From assembly GCA_964438735.1 (NCBI GenBank), contig CAYTLW010000023.1, positions 1-64,000 on the forward strand: a DNA stretch of 64,000 bases, read 5' to 3'. Positions 25,260-33,350 of this stretch are shown piece after piece. The notes under the pieces were generated by a model. It made no database searches, was not told the DNA's origin, and saw only the letters and a list, made by a program, of their open reading frames with translations. The first letter of the stretch is position 1. Each line of letters starts with the position of its first letter. Source of the stretch: CAYTLW01 sp964438735 (GTDB lineage: Bacteria; Myxococcota_A; UBA9042). Made by a program: the position numbers and the translations under genes.

Positions 25260-26882
25260 CTATCGGCGATTCGCGGCGACTCGCCGGCACCCAAAGGCCA
25301 GGCACGCCAGCAGGAGGGCGAAGATCGACGACCACGGCTCGCCTGCAGCCCTCCTGGTCGATGCCCGGCAGGTCCCTGAATCGCCCCCAGGGCTCGCAGC
25401 AGGCGCCACATCTGCCGCGCTGCCGCCGTCAGCACCGTTGCGCTGGTCGGGAGGGACCACGACCAGCCGCCAGTGCCGCCAACCCTTGCTCTGCCAGACC
25501 CCGGCGCCAGACGAGGACTTCGCCACCTGGGCCACGGCCAGGACGTCGTGCGCACCCTCGTTCAGGGTCACCTCGGCGCTGTCTCCGGCCACGTCTTCGA
25601 CGAGCTGATCATCAATGAAGATTCGCAGCCGACCGACCGCCTGTCCCTGGGCGTCAGCGGTGACGCTCACCACTGCGGATTGACCTTCGGGCACCTGCAG
25701 CTGGTCGCCCACCTGGGTCGCCGGCGGCGATGCTGCGATGGCCAGTTTCGGTCGCCGCGCAAAGGGCGCGGTCATGGGGTCGCCCAGGACCAGGTTCATC
25801 CAGTAGACGTAGGGCAGGTTGCGCCAGAACGCCTCGGCCAGGGTGGCGCCACCGGCGTAGTCGACCAGGAACATGCGCGAGGGAAAGCAGTTGTTGAGCG
25901 GTTCCGCCACCGTGCCGTGGACCCCGGCCACGCCCAGCCGCACCCAGCGCGAGATGGCGACCTGCAGCTGCTTGCCGCCGTCTTCCGGCGCGACGAAATT
26001 CTCCGGCCGCGCACCCAGGCTGGTCACGTTGTCCACCAACGCGCCAGGCGCCCAGGTGTTGTCCTCGATGGTGCCGCCCAGACTCGCCGTACCGACCACG
26101 AACGCGCCCAGGTGGCGGCCCTTCAGGCCGGTCGTGAACGGCTCGATGGTCACTGGATTGGGCAGCAATCCGGCCAGCTGCGCTTTGACCGCCGGAAACT
26201 GACCGTCGAGCACACCACGGGCCTTGTCGGCGCCCTTCATCAACAGCCAGCCCGCGGCCAGGTCGGGCGGCTCGGACTGCAACGCCGAGTCGATCAGCTT
26301 GCCCGCATCGGCGAAGCTGTAGCCATCCAGGGCCGTCACCAGCCACATCCTGTGTACGAAAGGCCCGCTCTTGGCCTCAAATCCCGCTCTGAAAGGCCCG
26401 CTGTCGTAGGGGTTGGACCAGGTCGCCGCAAACGCGTTCTTGCCCCCGACCTTCACGCCAGGCGGCAGGCCCACCACGGGCACGTCGTCAGTCGTCCGCA
26501 CCGAACGCGCCACCGCAAGCGCCGCCGCCAGGGAGACCCGCAGGTTGCCGAGCTGGCCCTTGACGAAGAGCCGCCGGGGCATGCCGCGCATGAGCACGAT
26601 GGCCTCGATCCGCGGCAGGGCGCCGGAGGTGGTCAGGCAGGTCAGCAGAGGGGTCAGCAGCTTGGGTTCGAAGTCGGTGATGGGCAGGTCGTCGTAGGGC
26701 GGCAGGTCGACGGTGCAGCGCTGGCCGGCGGGGATGTGGCGGGCTTTGGCGTAGGTGTGCATCAGGTCGATGCTGGCGTCGACGGAGCTGTTGGCGACGA
26801 TGGCGACGGAGTCGGGGCCAGGGACGGCCAACGCGGGCGAGGCGAGCAGAAGGGCGGTCAGGGTGAGCAGACGATGGCACAT
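25260..26882 (-). CDS. TIGR03790 family secreted protein with MYXO-CTERM-like tail
   Basis: 540 residues from the ATG giving signal peptide MCHRLLTLTALLLASPALA. The frame extends further upstream but without signal or RBS. Family features are VAIVANSSVDASIDLMHTYAKAR, IPAGQRC, IVLMRGMPRRL and NCFPSRMFLVDYAGGATLAEAFWRNLPYVYWMNLVLGDP. The latter half has an Ig-like region (SAVVSVTADAQG ... VTLNEGAHDVLAVA). The end has DSGTC, a hydrophobic stretch (FALLLACLAFGC) and an Arg-rich tail, resembling myxosortase-type sorting signals. TIGR03790 has no known activity. It is likely anchored at the cell surface. Confidence 0.85.
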   Translation of the reverse strand: MCHRLLTLTALLLASPALAVPGPDSVAIVANSSVDASIDLMHTYAKARHIPAGQRCTVDLPPYDDLPITDFEPKLLTPLLTCLTTSGALPRIEAIVLMRGMPRRLFVKGQLGNLRVSLAAALAVARSVRTTDDVPVVGLPPGVKVGGKNAFAATWSNPYDSGPFRAGFEAKSGPFVHRMWLVTALDGYSFADAGKLIDSALQSEPPDLAAGWLLMKGADKARGVLDGQFPAVKAQLAGLLPNPVTIEPFTTGLKGRHLGAFVVGTASLGGTIEDNTWAPGALVDNVTSLGARPENFVAPEDGGKQLQVAISRWVRLGVAGVHGTVAEPLNNCFPSRMFLVDYAGGATLAEAFWRNLPYVYWMNLVLGDPMTAPFARRPKLAIAASPPATQVGDQLQVPEGQSAVVSVTADAQGQAVGRLRIFIDDQLVEDVAGDSAEVTLNEGAHDVLAVAQVAKSSSGAGVWQSKGWRHWRLVVVPPDQRNGADGGSAADVAPAASPGGDSGTCRASTRRAAGEPWSSIFALLLACLAFGCRRVAANRR

Positions 26883-27013
26883 GGCTGCGTTGCGTCTCCG
26901 GCTACGCTCACCGCCAGACCTGCGATGGCAATGCGATTGCAAGCTACCATACGCAGTCCCGCGCGAATCATGCGGGTCGTCGTTGATGTCGGGGCGCCCA
27001 ACGACGCGCCAGT

Positions 27014-28795
27014 TCAATCAGACTCCGCACCATCCGCTCCGCCAAGCAGGAACGTCGCGTGCCGGCCGTAGCCCTTCAGGTCCACGTGCCCTCGAGGGGT
27101 GAGCGCAAACCGCGCCGGCAGCTGGTCGGCCGTCGCCCCAGCACAGTGAACGAGCCCGGGCACGCCGCTGGTCTCCAGGCGCGCGGCCAGGTTCACGGTC
27201 GTTCCCCAGACGTCGTATTGCACCACCCGCTTGTCCAGCACGCCGGCCACCACCGGGCCGCTGTGCAGTCCGACACGGACCTTCAATGGCATACCGGCGG
27301 GGGTCTGCACCCTGGCAGCGGCGCCGATGATATCCAGCGCCAGGTCGGCGGCGGCGCTTGCGTGATCCCGCCGCGAGACCGGCACGCCGGCGACGGCGAG
27401 GTAGCCATCTCCCATGGTGTGTATCGGCTGCACACCGCGCTCCCGCGCCAGGTCGTCGAAGGTGGCGAACAGGTCGCTGAGCATCCGGACAAGGTCCATG
27501 GGGCTGTACTCTTCCGACCAGCGGGAGAATCCGACCAGGTCGGCGAAGAGCACCGTGACGGCTTCATGGCGGTCGGCCAACAGGCCACGATTGCGACGCA
27601 GCCGACTGGCCACAGCGTCCGGCAGGAGCGCGCTCAGCAGCTCGTCGCTCCGCCGACGCTCCTGCTCGAGGTCGTCGAGCAACTGCGCCTTGCGTACCGA
27701 CAACGAGACGCGATCAGCCAGGCGCCGGAAGGTCGCCACATGGCCGGCGTGGTACGCGTTCAACTCCATGGAAGAGAAAAACAGGAAGCCCAGCGCCTGA
27801 CCATCGTCGATCAGCGGGCAGGTCAGACTCGACTTCATGCCCTCCGCCACGATCAGATGCGTCGAGTTGGACTGCGGGTGCTGACGGGAGTACTCGGGCA
27901 GGTCGTTGAGAATTCGTGGCGCCGCCATGTTGAGCACAGTACCCAGACTGGTGCGATGCAGCGGTTGCGCAAAACCGTCGAGCAGCCGAATCGATTGTGC
28001 GCGGGTGCGCGACCAGCGAGCGCGTACCTGGACCGGCTCCCCTTCGAGCAGCGCCACCCCGATGCGATCGTAGGGAATCACGGCATCAAACGTGGCGTAG
28101 AGATGGTCCAGCACCTCGTCCAGCTTGAAGCCGCGGGCCACCCGGTCGGTAATCGATGCCAGCACATGGGACTCACGATTGACTCGGTCGAGCACCTCGG
28201 CGAGCTGGGCCAGCAGCGTTCCCAAGGTCGCAGCATCCAACTGCTGACTGCCCGACCGGGTCGTCCAATTTCGCTCGTTGACAAGCGCCGGCGCGAGTAC
28301 ATCCGACACGAGGTCGGCGATGCGCATGTAGATGTCTACGGGTTCGTGGGCATAGGTGCTGGTCGCCCGGCTGGAGAAGAACAGGAAGCCCGCTGGCTCG
28401 CCGCGCAGGAAGACCGGGCACGTGAGGCTGGAGCGGATGCCGCAGGAGATCAGCAGTCGAGTCGACTTCGAGTTGGGATTGGCCGCCAGATAGGATTGCA
28501 GGTCATTGAGAATCCTGGGCCGTCCCGAATCGAGAATCTGGGCCAGGCTGCTGCCCGCCAGGGGGGCCGAGTAGGAATGTGGCAGCACCCGCAAGTCTTC
28601 TTCACACGCCTGCCAGACATTGCGCACGACCAGCCCGGCTTGTTCGACGACCGCCAGTCCCATCATGTCGTAAGGGATGGCGCGCCGGAACGCGGCGTAC
28701 ACGAACTCCAACAGGGCCCCGATCAGGTCCGGGCGAGCTCGGCCCGCCGCCGCGGGCGCTGCGCCACGCTGCAATTCGATTTCGGAAACGCCCAT
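27014..28795 (-). CDS. Tandem GAF - class III nucleotide cyclase
   Basis: 593 residues from the ATG at 28795 with GGGAG upstream; a GTG 16 codons earlier lacks an RBS. It is cytoplasmic. Two related GAF domains sit at about 20-170 and 215-365, each with IPYD[RM][IM]G and a CGIRSSLTCP / EGMKSSLTCP stretch followed by GFLFFSS. A short coiled linker (LLDDLEQERRRSDELLSALLP) leads to the cyclase domain (about 400-590). Metal Asp residues are in FADLVGFS and TMGDGYLAV. At the purine-selecting positions there is His (PIHTMGD) instead of Lys/Glu, and Asp (QYDVWGTTVN), so nucleotide specificity is uncertain. Ligand or phosphorylation input is unknown. Confidence 0.87.
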   Translation of the reverse strand: MGVSEIELQRGAAPAAAGRARPDLIGALLEFVYAAFRRAIPYDMMGLAVVEQAGLVVRNVWQACEEDLRVLPHSYSAPLAGSSLAQILDSGRPRILNDLQSYLAANPNSKSTRLLISCGIRSSLTCPVFLRGEPAGFLFFSSRATSTYAHEPVDIYMRIADLVSDVLAPALVNERNWTTRSGSQQLDAATLGTLLAQLAEVLDRVNRESHVLASITDRVARGFKLDEVLDHLYATFDAVIPYDRIGVALLEGEPVQVRARWSRTRAQSIRLLDGFAQPLHRTSLGTVLNMAAPRILNDLPEYSRQHPQSNSTHLIVAEGMKSSLTCPLIDDGQALGFLFFSSMELNAYHAGHVATFRRLADRVSLSVRKAQLLDDLEQERRRSDELLSALLPDAVASRLRRNRGLLADRHEAVTVLFADLVGFSRWSEEYSPMDLVRMLSDLFATFDDLARERGVQPIHTMGDGYLAVAGVPVSRRDHASAAADLALDIIGAAARVQTPAGMPLKVRVGLHSGPVVAGVLDKRVVQYDVWGTTVNLAARLETSGVPGLVHCAGATADQLPARFALTPRGHVDLKGYGRHATFLLGGADGAESD

Positions 28796-29106
28796 CGAAT
28801 CAGCTCCCAACGACTCTCTGCTGCCGTAAGACCGGCCCGACACAATACCCAGACGCCCTCGTGCAAGACGTGAACCCGGTCATCTTGGGGGGGTGATCAA
28901 CGGATTCGAAGCTAGCCCAGGCGCCTGATCTCAGCTAGAAGGCACGGCACAGTTGTTTGGAATCATACTACAAAGACATCCGGCACTGAGTCGCCTTTCA
29001 ACAACCAATCGATTGAAGTCGGTCCCGCCGCGCGCCAGGCATCGATGATTGACGCCGGACGCGCGGTGAACCAACCTCGGCGGCCGGAACCCAGATGGAG
29101 TCGTGC
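28796..29106. promoter_or_regulatory. Divergent intergenic region between cyclase and methyltransferase genes
   Basis: 311 bp without a convincing gene. It must hold promoters for both flanking genes. The most AT-rich part is around 28950-28985 (contains CATACT, a plausible -10 for the + strand), but no good -35 accompanies it. A run of seven G lies near 28888. Nothing else recognisable. Confidence 0.3.
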
Positions 29107-29916
29107 ATGACCAACCCCACCGAACAAGTCCGCGCCTACTGGGATCGCTACGCCGAGACCTTCCAGGCGTTCGCTGAACCGGCCACTTCGGCCCTGGCGG
29201 CCACGCTGCATGCCGCGCTGCAACTGCACGATGCCACGTCCATTCTCGAAGTCGGCGGAGGCGCCGGTGGTGCTGCCCGGGCCATGCTGAGACGCCTGCC
29301 GCCGGGTTGCACCCTGACGACCACCGACCTGTCGCCCGAGATGGTCCGCCTGGCGCGCGCCGCGTTGCCCGTGGCGGTCAACGTTCAGGTGGCCGACGCC
29401 GTCGCCCTGCCCTTCGCCGATGGCGCCTTCGATCGCTGGGTCTGCAACCTGGGCCTGATGATCATCCCGGACACCGAGGGCGCCCTGGCTGAGGCCGCAA
29501 GGGTGCTGACGCCGGGCGGCCTGTTGGCGGTATCCGTCTGGGGTCGGCGTGAGTTCAGCCCGATGGCCACCCTGCTGCCCGATTGCGCGGCCCGCTGCGG
29601 CGTGCCCTTGCCCACCCCGCCGCGCAGCAACTTCCACCTGGGCGAGCGCGAGCCCTTCCGGCGGCTGCTGGCATCGCACGGCTTCGAGGCCGTCCGGGCG
29701 TGGTACCAGCCCATGGTGCTGCCGGTGACCACCGGCTCGGAGTGGGCGACCTTCCTGTTTGACAAGGCGCCCGGCACCGGCGACGTGCTGGCCGGCATGG
29801 AGCCCGACGACGTGCGCCGTCTGCGCGAGACCTTCATCCGCGAGGCCGACGCCATTCTGGCCGGCGGCGCCCCCATCGCGCTGGACGCCCTTGTCGCTGT
29901 TGCGCGACGGGCCTGA
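29107..29916 (+). CDS. Class I SAM-dependent methyltransferase
   Basis: 269 residues. The second ATG was chosen because GGAG lies just before it; an ATG four codons upstream is possible. Motif I is ILEVGGGAGGAARAML, motif II the acidic TTDLSPEMV, and post-I VADAVALPFADGAFDRWVC, followed by ARVLTPGGLLAVSVWG, the standard Methyltransf_11 layout. The C-terminal cap (RSNFHLGEREPFRRLLASHGF) resembles small-molecule methyltransferases of the UbiE/BioC type. The substrate cannot be read from sequence. It is monocistronic or co-transcribed with the START-domain gene 145 bp downstream. Confidence 0.85.
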   Translation: MTNPTEQVRAYWDRYAETFQAFAEPATSALAATLHAALQLHDATSILEVGGGAGGAARAMLRRLPPGCTLTTTDLSPEMVRLARAALPVAVNVQVADAVALPFADGAFDRWVCNLGLMIIPDTEGALAEAARVLTPGGLLAVSVWGRREFSPMATLLPDCAARCGVPLPTPPRSNFHLGEREPFRRLLASHGFEAVRAWYQPMVLPVTTGSEWATFLFDKAPGTGDVLAGMEPDDVRRLRETFIREADAILAGGAPIALDALVAVARRA

Positions 29917-30061
29917 TCCAACACCTGTCCAGCCGCTCGCGTCCGCTTCCGTTTGCGATCGGATCGTTGCGCTGTCACGCTGGCGGTGCCGGGGCGACGT
30001 TGTTATCGGTGAAGGGCGGGCCGGGCCTTTATGCGGGCGATGCCCGAATCCGAGGAGCGGC

Positions 30062-30817
30062 ATGTCGGCAGGGTCAACCGAGCGCAGGACGAGGCGAATC
30101 GCCGGCGTGGCGACGGTTGCATGCGCTCTGGTGGCGGCAACGGCCATCACGCTGGTGGCCGAAGAACTGCAGGCCAAAGCGCGCTGGCGCCATGTGGCGA
30201 CCGAAGACGGCGTGCGTGTCTCGGTGCTGCCCGACGACAAGCGCGATGTACCACTTTTTCGCGGCGAGACCGTCATCAGCGCCCCGATCCTGGAGTTGCT
30301 GGCCATCCTGACCGACGTCAACCGCGCCTGCGACTGGAACGCGCGCTGCCTCGAATCGCGCGTCATGCGGCGCACCGACGACCTGAACCTGATGTTCTAC
30401 AGCCGCGTCGATGGGCCGTGGCCGGTGAGCGATCGGGACGCAATCTTCCGGGCCAGGGCGCGAATCCTCAAGCATGGCAGAAAGGTCCTGGCGACCTTCG
30501 ACGCCATTCCCTGGCCGAAGTTGAAGGTGCCGTCGGGCACGGTGCGCTTTGCTCGATTGCACGGCAGCTACACCATGATCGCCCTGAGTCCGTTCCGCAC
30601 CAAGGTCACCTACCAGATCGACGCCCATCCGGGCGGCATGGTGCCCGACTGGGTGGTGCGCTACACGTCCAAGTGGGTGCCGGTGGGCACGCTGGCCGGG
30701 CTCCGCCGGCAGTCCAGGCGCATCGGCAAGCGTTATGCCGCCTTCGTGGCCCGCCATCGGCCCAAAGTGGTCCAGGCGGGGGCGTCGGCCACGCCTCGGG
30801 CGCCGCGGGCCCATTGA
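30062..30817 (+). CDS. START-domain (SRPBCC) protein with N-terminal membrane signal
   Basis: 251 residues from an ATG with GAGGAG upstream. The same frame is open 101 codons earlier but overlaps the methyltransferase and lacks coding character. Residues 13-33 form a hydrophobic signal or anchor (IAGVATVACALVAATAITLV). The rest matches the START lipid-binding fold: DVPLFRGETVI, DVNRACDWNARCLESRVM, SRVDGPWPVSDRDAIF, YQIDAHPGGMVPDWVVRY. Similar bacterial proteins are periplasmic lipid or polyketide carriers. No lipid pathway genes are next to it. Confidence 0.8.
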   Translation: MSAGSTERRTRRIAGVATVACALVAATAITLVAEELQAKARWRHVATEDGVRVSVLPDDKRDVPLFRGETVISAPILELLAILTDVNRACDWNARCLESRVMRRTDDLNLMFYSRVDGPWPVSDRDAIFRARARILKHGRKVLATFDAIPWPKLKVPSGTVRFARLHGSYTMIALSPFRTKVTYQIDAHPGGMVPDWVVRYTSKWVPVGTLAGLRRQSRRIGKRYAAFVARHRPKVVQAGASATPRAPRAH

Positions 30818-30848
30818 GCGGGTCTTGGGAAACAAAGAAACAAAGCAC

Positions 30849-30920
30849 CCGATTGCCAAAACCGGCGTGCTGCTAAGATTGACTAAGACGGCAACCGATT
30901 ACGTAAACCGGCGTACTGCT
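30849..30920. repeat. Two 26-bp direct repeats upstream of the RAYT gene
   Basis: Positions 30849-30874 and 30895-30920 are 26-bp direct copies with 22 identical bases, period 46 bp; both contain AACCGGCGT. They lie in the 366-bp gene-free stretch before the RAYT-like transposase and are the kind of short repeat mobilised by such enzymes. Confidence 0.55.
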
Positions 30921-30963
30921 CGACTCTCCGCCACTCAGCGCCGTACCGCTCATGCGCTGCCAA

Positions 30964-30979
30964 CCGTGCGCGAGCACGG
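30964..30979. repeat. Small hairpin (REP-like) upstream of RAYT
   Basis: CCGTGC and GCACGG pair around a GCGA loop, with outer GCC/GGC that could extend the stem. A second small dyad, GCGCAG-t-CTGCGC, lies at 31075-31087. The rest of the 30818-31183 interval holds no convincing gene. These structures may be the left recognition ends for the adjacent HUH transposase. Confidence 0.4.
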
Positions 30980-31183
30980 CGGCAGTGGCTGAGCCGCACA
31001 GGCAAAGTTGCACGGCCACCATCAGGCGAGTGGCACCTACTTTGGCACAGTGGCACTGTTCCGGAACCAACTTGGCGCAGTCTGCGCAGGATTGAATCGT
31101 CATGAAAAACGATTTGGTTGCAGGCAGTTTGCGCGTCAGGCCCGATCCCCCGGGTTGGCGCGAATCTTGCTTGATGCAGGCGC

Positions 31184-32134
31184 ATGGCCAAAGGACCCCG
31201 AAGATTCAATCCCAGTCGTATCTATGAGGTGAGCCTTCGCACCTTTCAAGCCCAGTTCTTGCTGAAGCCGACGCCACGGCTGAACAAACTCATCCATGGG
31301 GTAATCGGCGTGGCGCTGGAACGCTACGACGTGCAAGTGCACTGGTATGTGTTCATGTCGAACCACTACCACATGGCGTTGTCCTCGGCGCACCCGTGGC
31401 AGTTGGTCCGATTCCTCAACTTCATCAATAGCAACGTCGCCCGCGAGGCGAATCGGCTGCAGGGTCGACGAGGCACCTTCTGGGATGGGCCCTATGAGCC
31501 ACTCGAACTGAGCGACGAGCCCGGACTTGCCGAGCGGCGCCTGGCCTACCTCCTTGGCCAGGGTTGCAAAGAGGGCCTGGTTGCCTCGCCGCGTGAGTGG
31601 CCAGGGGCCTCGCCTCTGGGTGCCGTGTTGCGCGGCGAGCAACAACTGGGGATCTGGGTCGATCGAACCCGCATGTACCATGCCAGTTGCAGGAAACTCG
31701 GCGCTCACGCGGAGTCCCACTACGAGCGCGTCGTCGAAGTGCCGCTGACGCCGCTGCCAGAGTGGACGCACCTGAACGCGCAGCAACAGCGCGATCGCAT
31801 CGAGACGCTTATCACAGACATCGAAGTCAAGACCGACGACGACAACGCCGAGGCGAACCGGCAACCTCTCGGCGCCGCTGCCGTGATGGCCACCGACCCA
31901 CAGTCAGCGCCAGCGACCGCCAAACGGCAGCGAAGCCCGCGCTTCCTGTGGCTGTCGGAAGAGGTGGGTAAGCGCATGCGGACGATGTACCGCGCATTTG
32001 TGGTGGAGTACCGAGCTGCTTCGGCCGCCTGGCGGGGCGGCGATTTGAGTGCCGAGTTCCCTCCCTGGTGCTTCCCGCCTGGGCTGCCCATGGTCTGCGG
32101 CCCGCCGGATGGGGCGCTGGCAACACCTCTCTGA
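31184..32134 (+). mobile_element. REP-associated tyrosine transposase-like (Y1/IS200 HUH family) gene
   Basis: 316-residue single-strand HUH transposase of the Y1_Tnp fold. The metal-binding HUH motif is SNHYH with H61 and H63, preceded by VHWYVFM; the region LAYLLGQGCKEGLVASPREWPGASP holds the expected catalytic Tyr and the WP..S motif seen in RAYTs. The C-terminal half (from about residue 190) is longer than in IS200 TnpA and typical of domesticated RAYT proteins. No TnpB partner and no second copy are visible in the window. Short repeats and hairpins flank it on both sides, consistent with a REP-generating system. Confidence 0.85.
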
Positions 32135-32465
32135 GAGGCGTTGCAAGCCCGGGTTTCCCAGGCGTTTCACGCAGCATGGCGCTTGCCGCTGCCGACGACT
32201 GACACTTCGACCAAGATGTGCTCGCCGGAAGCGAGGGCGTCGCGGTACGCCATGCAAACGTCACGACTCGCTGCGCAGCTGTCGCGCCTGTCCATACGGG
32301 CAGCCGTCGAACTCGAACAGGCCCCCAGCGCCTGAGAAATGCTGTGCAGAGCGGAACCGGACACCGAATCGTCCGCAGCACGAGCACTCGCCACTGGAGA
32401 GCAGTAAGTCAGTTCTTGCAAACGGGTCCCGTCTTTGTCCCCGTAAACGGGTACCGTCTTTGCCC
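32135..32465. other. 331-bp gene-free right flank of the RAYT gene
   Basis: No reading frame here has a start signal or coding character that I trust. The right end carries the tandem GGTACC-type repeat described separately. The left part may be decayed sequence related to the mobile element. Confidence 0.4.
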
Positions 32466-32466
32466 C
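32420..32466. repeat. Tandem 25-bp repeat with hairpin, downstream of RAYT
   Basis: Copies at 32420-32442 and 32445-32466 share AAACGGGT(C/A)CCGTCTTTG with period 25. Between them CCCGT-aa-ACGGG (32440-32451) forms a hairpin, and each unit contains a GGTACC- or GGTCCC-centred dyad. This is a REP/BIME-like doublet beside a RAYT, as expected for its substrate. Confidence 0.6.
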
Positions 32467-33350
32467 TACGGCTGGGTTGCAACCGGGTCGCGCCAGTCAG
32501 CCCGCTCACTGAGGTAGAACCACAACCCGCGCTCTCTGCTGAGCGAGCGCACATAGTGCACCAGGGCCCAGCGATCGGCCTCGGTCGGCAGGCTCTGGAT
32601 GTAGGAAGGCATGGGCGTACCGTCGAGCCCGGTCATGAAAGTGCGATAGACATCCGCGGCCGAGGCGCCGCCCTTGTAGACGCCCCAGGTGAAGTCAAAG
32701 ACATGACTGAGCGTGCCGTCGCTATTGCGATGGGTATCGGCGGCGCCGCCATCGCCGCGACCGTCGGCGCCGTGGCATTGGCCGCACTTCATACGCTCGT
32801 AGACGACACGACCCTGCGCCAGCGTGCCGGGCGTCACTTCTGCAGGCATCAAGACCGAGACGTCGGCGACCACGTCCTGCTCGCGCCGCTCTTCATGCCG
32901 GAATCGCGTCGACAAGGTCTCAAGGTAACGGACCAGGGAACGCATCTGACGTGGTGAGAAGCGCGCCTTCCAGGCCGGCATGGCGGTGCCGGGCAGGCCC
33001 AGTTCCAGGGTCCGCAGCACGTCCTCACGTCGCGGCAGGGTGCCGCTGGCTGTGGATCGAAAGCGATACTCGCCCCGGGTCAGGTCGCGCGGGGCCGGGA
33101 ACATGGCCTTGGCAACCCGGCTGTCACCGTCGCCGCGGCGGCCGTGACAGCCGGAGCAGACCGCGGCGAAGAAGCGGCGACCGTCTTCCACGCTGGCGTC
33201 ATCCCAGTCGATCTCGGCCGGCCCGCCGAAGTCATCCTCGGCTGCGCTCTCGTTCGGCTGCACCTCGGGCGCGCCGCAGGCCAGGGCCGCGACCAAAGCG
33301 ATCGGCAACCACTTCCTAAAGGAAGCCGTGCAATTCGATGACGATCTCAT
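32466..33350 (-). CDS. Dihaem cytochrome c lipoprotein
   Basis: 294 residues, exported. The signal ends ALVAALAC, a lipobox. Two class I cytochrome c domains each bear CXXCH: CSGCHGRRGDGD (about residue 60) and CGQCHGADGRGDGG (about residue 190). Methionine ligands are suggested by GTAMPAWKA and GTPMPSYIQSL, each about 60 residues later. So this is a soluble-type dihaem c tethered to a membrane, suited to periplasmic electron transfer. The ATG overlaps the upstream barrel gene by 35 bp and has GAGGG upstream, so it is co-translated with the cytochrome cluster. Confidence 0.9.
   Translation of the reverse strand: MRSSSNCTASFRKWLPIALVAALACGAPEVQPNESAAEDDFGGPAEIDWDDASVEDGRRFFAAVCSGCHGRRGDGDSRVAKAMFPAPRDLTRGEYRFRSTASGTLPRREDVLRTLELGLPGTAMPAWKARFSPRQMRSLVRYLETLSTRFRHEERREQDVVADVSVLMPAEVTPGTLAQGRVVYERMKCGQCHGADGRGDGGAADTHRNSDGTLSHVFDFTWGVYKGGASAADVYRTFMTGLDGTPMPSYIQSLPTEADRWALVHYVRSLSRERGLWFYLSERADWRDPVATQP

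Noticed and set aside
30873..31103. A 76-codon Cys-containing frame on the minus strand (MTIQSCADCAKLVP...)
   Set aside because: The Cys spacing is suggestive, but there is no RBS, and it runs through the repeat-rich RAYT flank with a poor coding signal.
31184..32134. A complete insertion sequence with inverted ends and target duplication
   Set aside because: HUH elements lack terminal inverted repeats, and I found no matching flanks or target duplication, so I call only a RAYT-like gene with nearby repeats.
32167..32421. An 84-codon minus-strand frame with several Cys and Ser
   Set aside because: It begins at a TTG inside the tandem repeat without an RBS and resembles no family I recognise; more likely chance.
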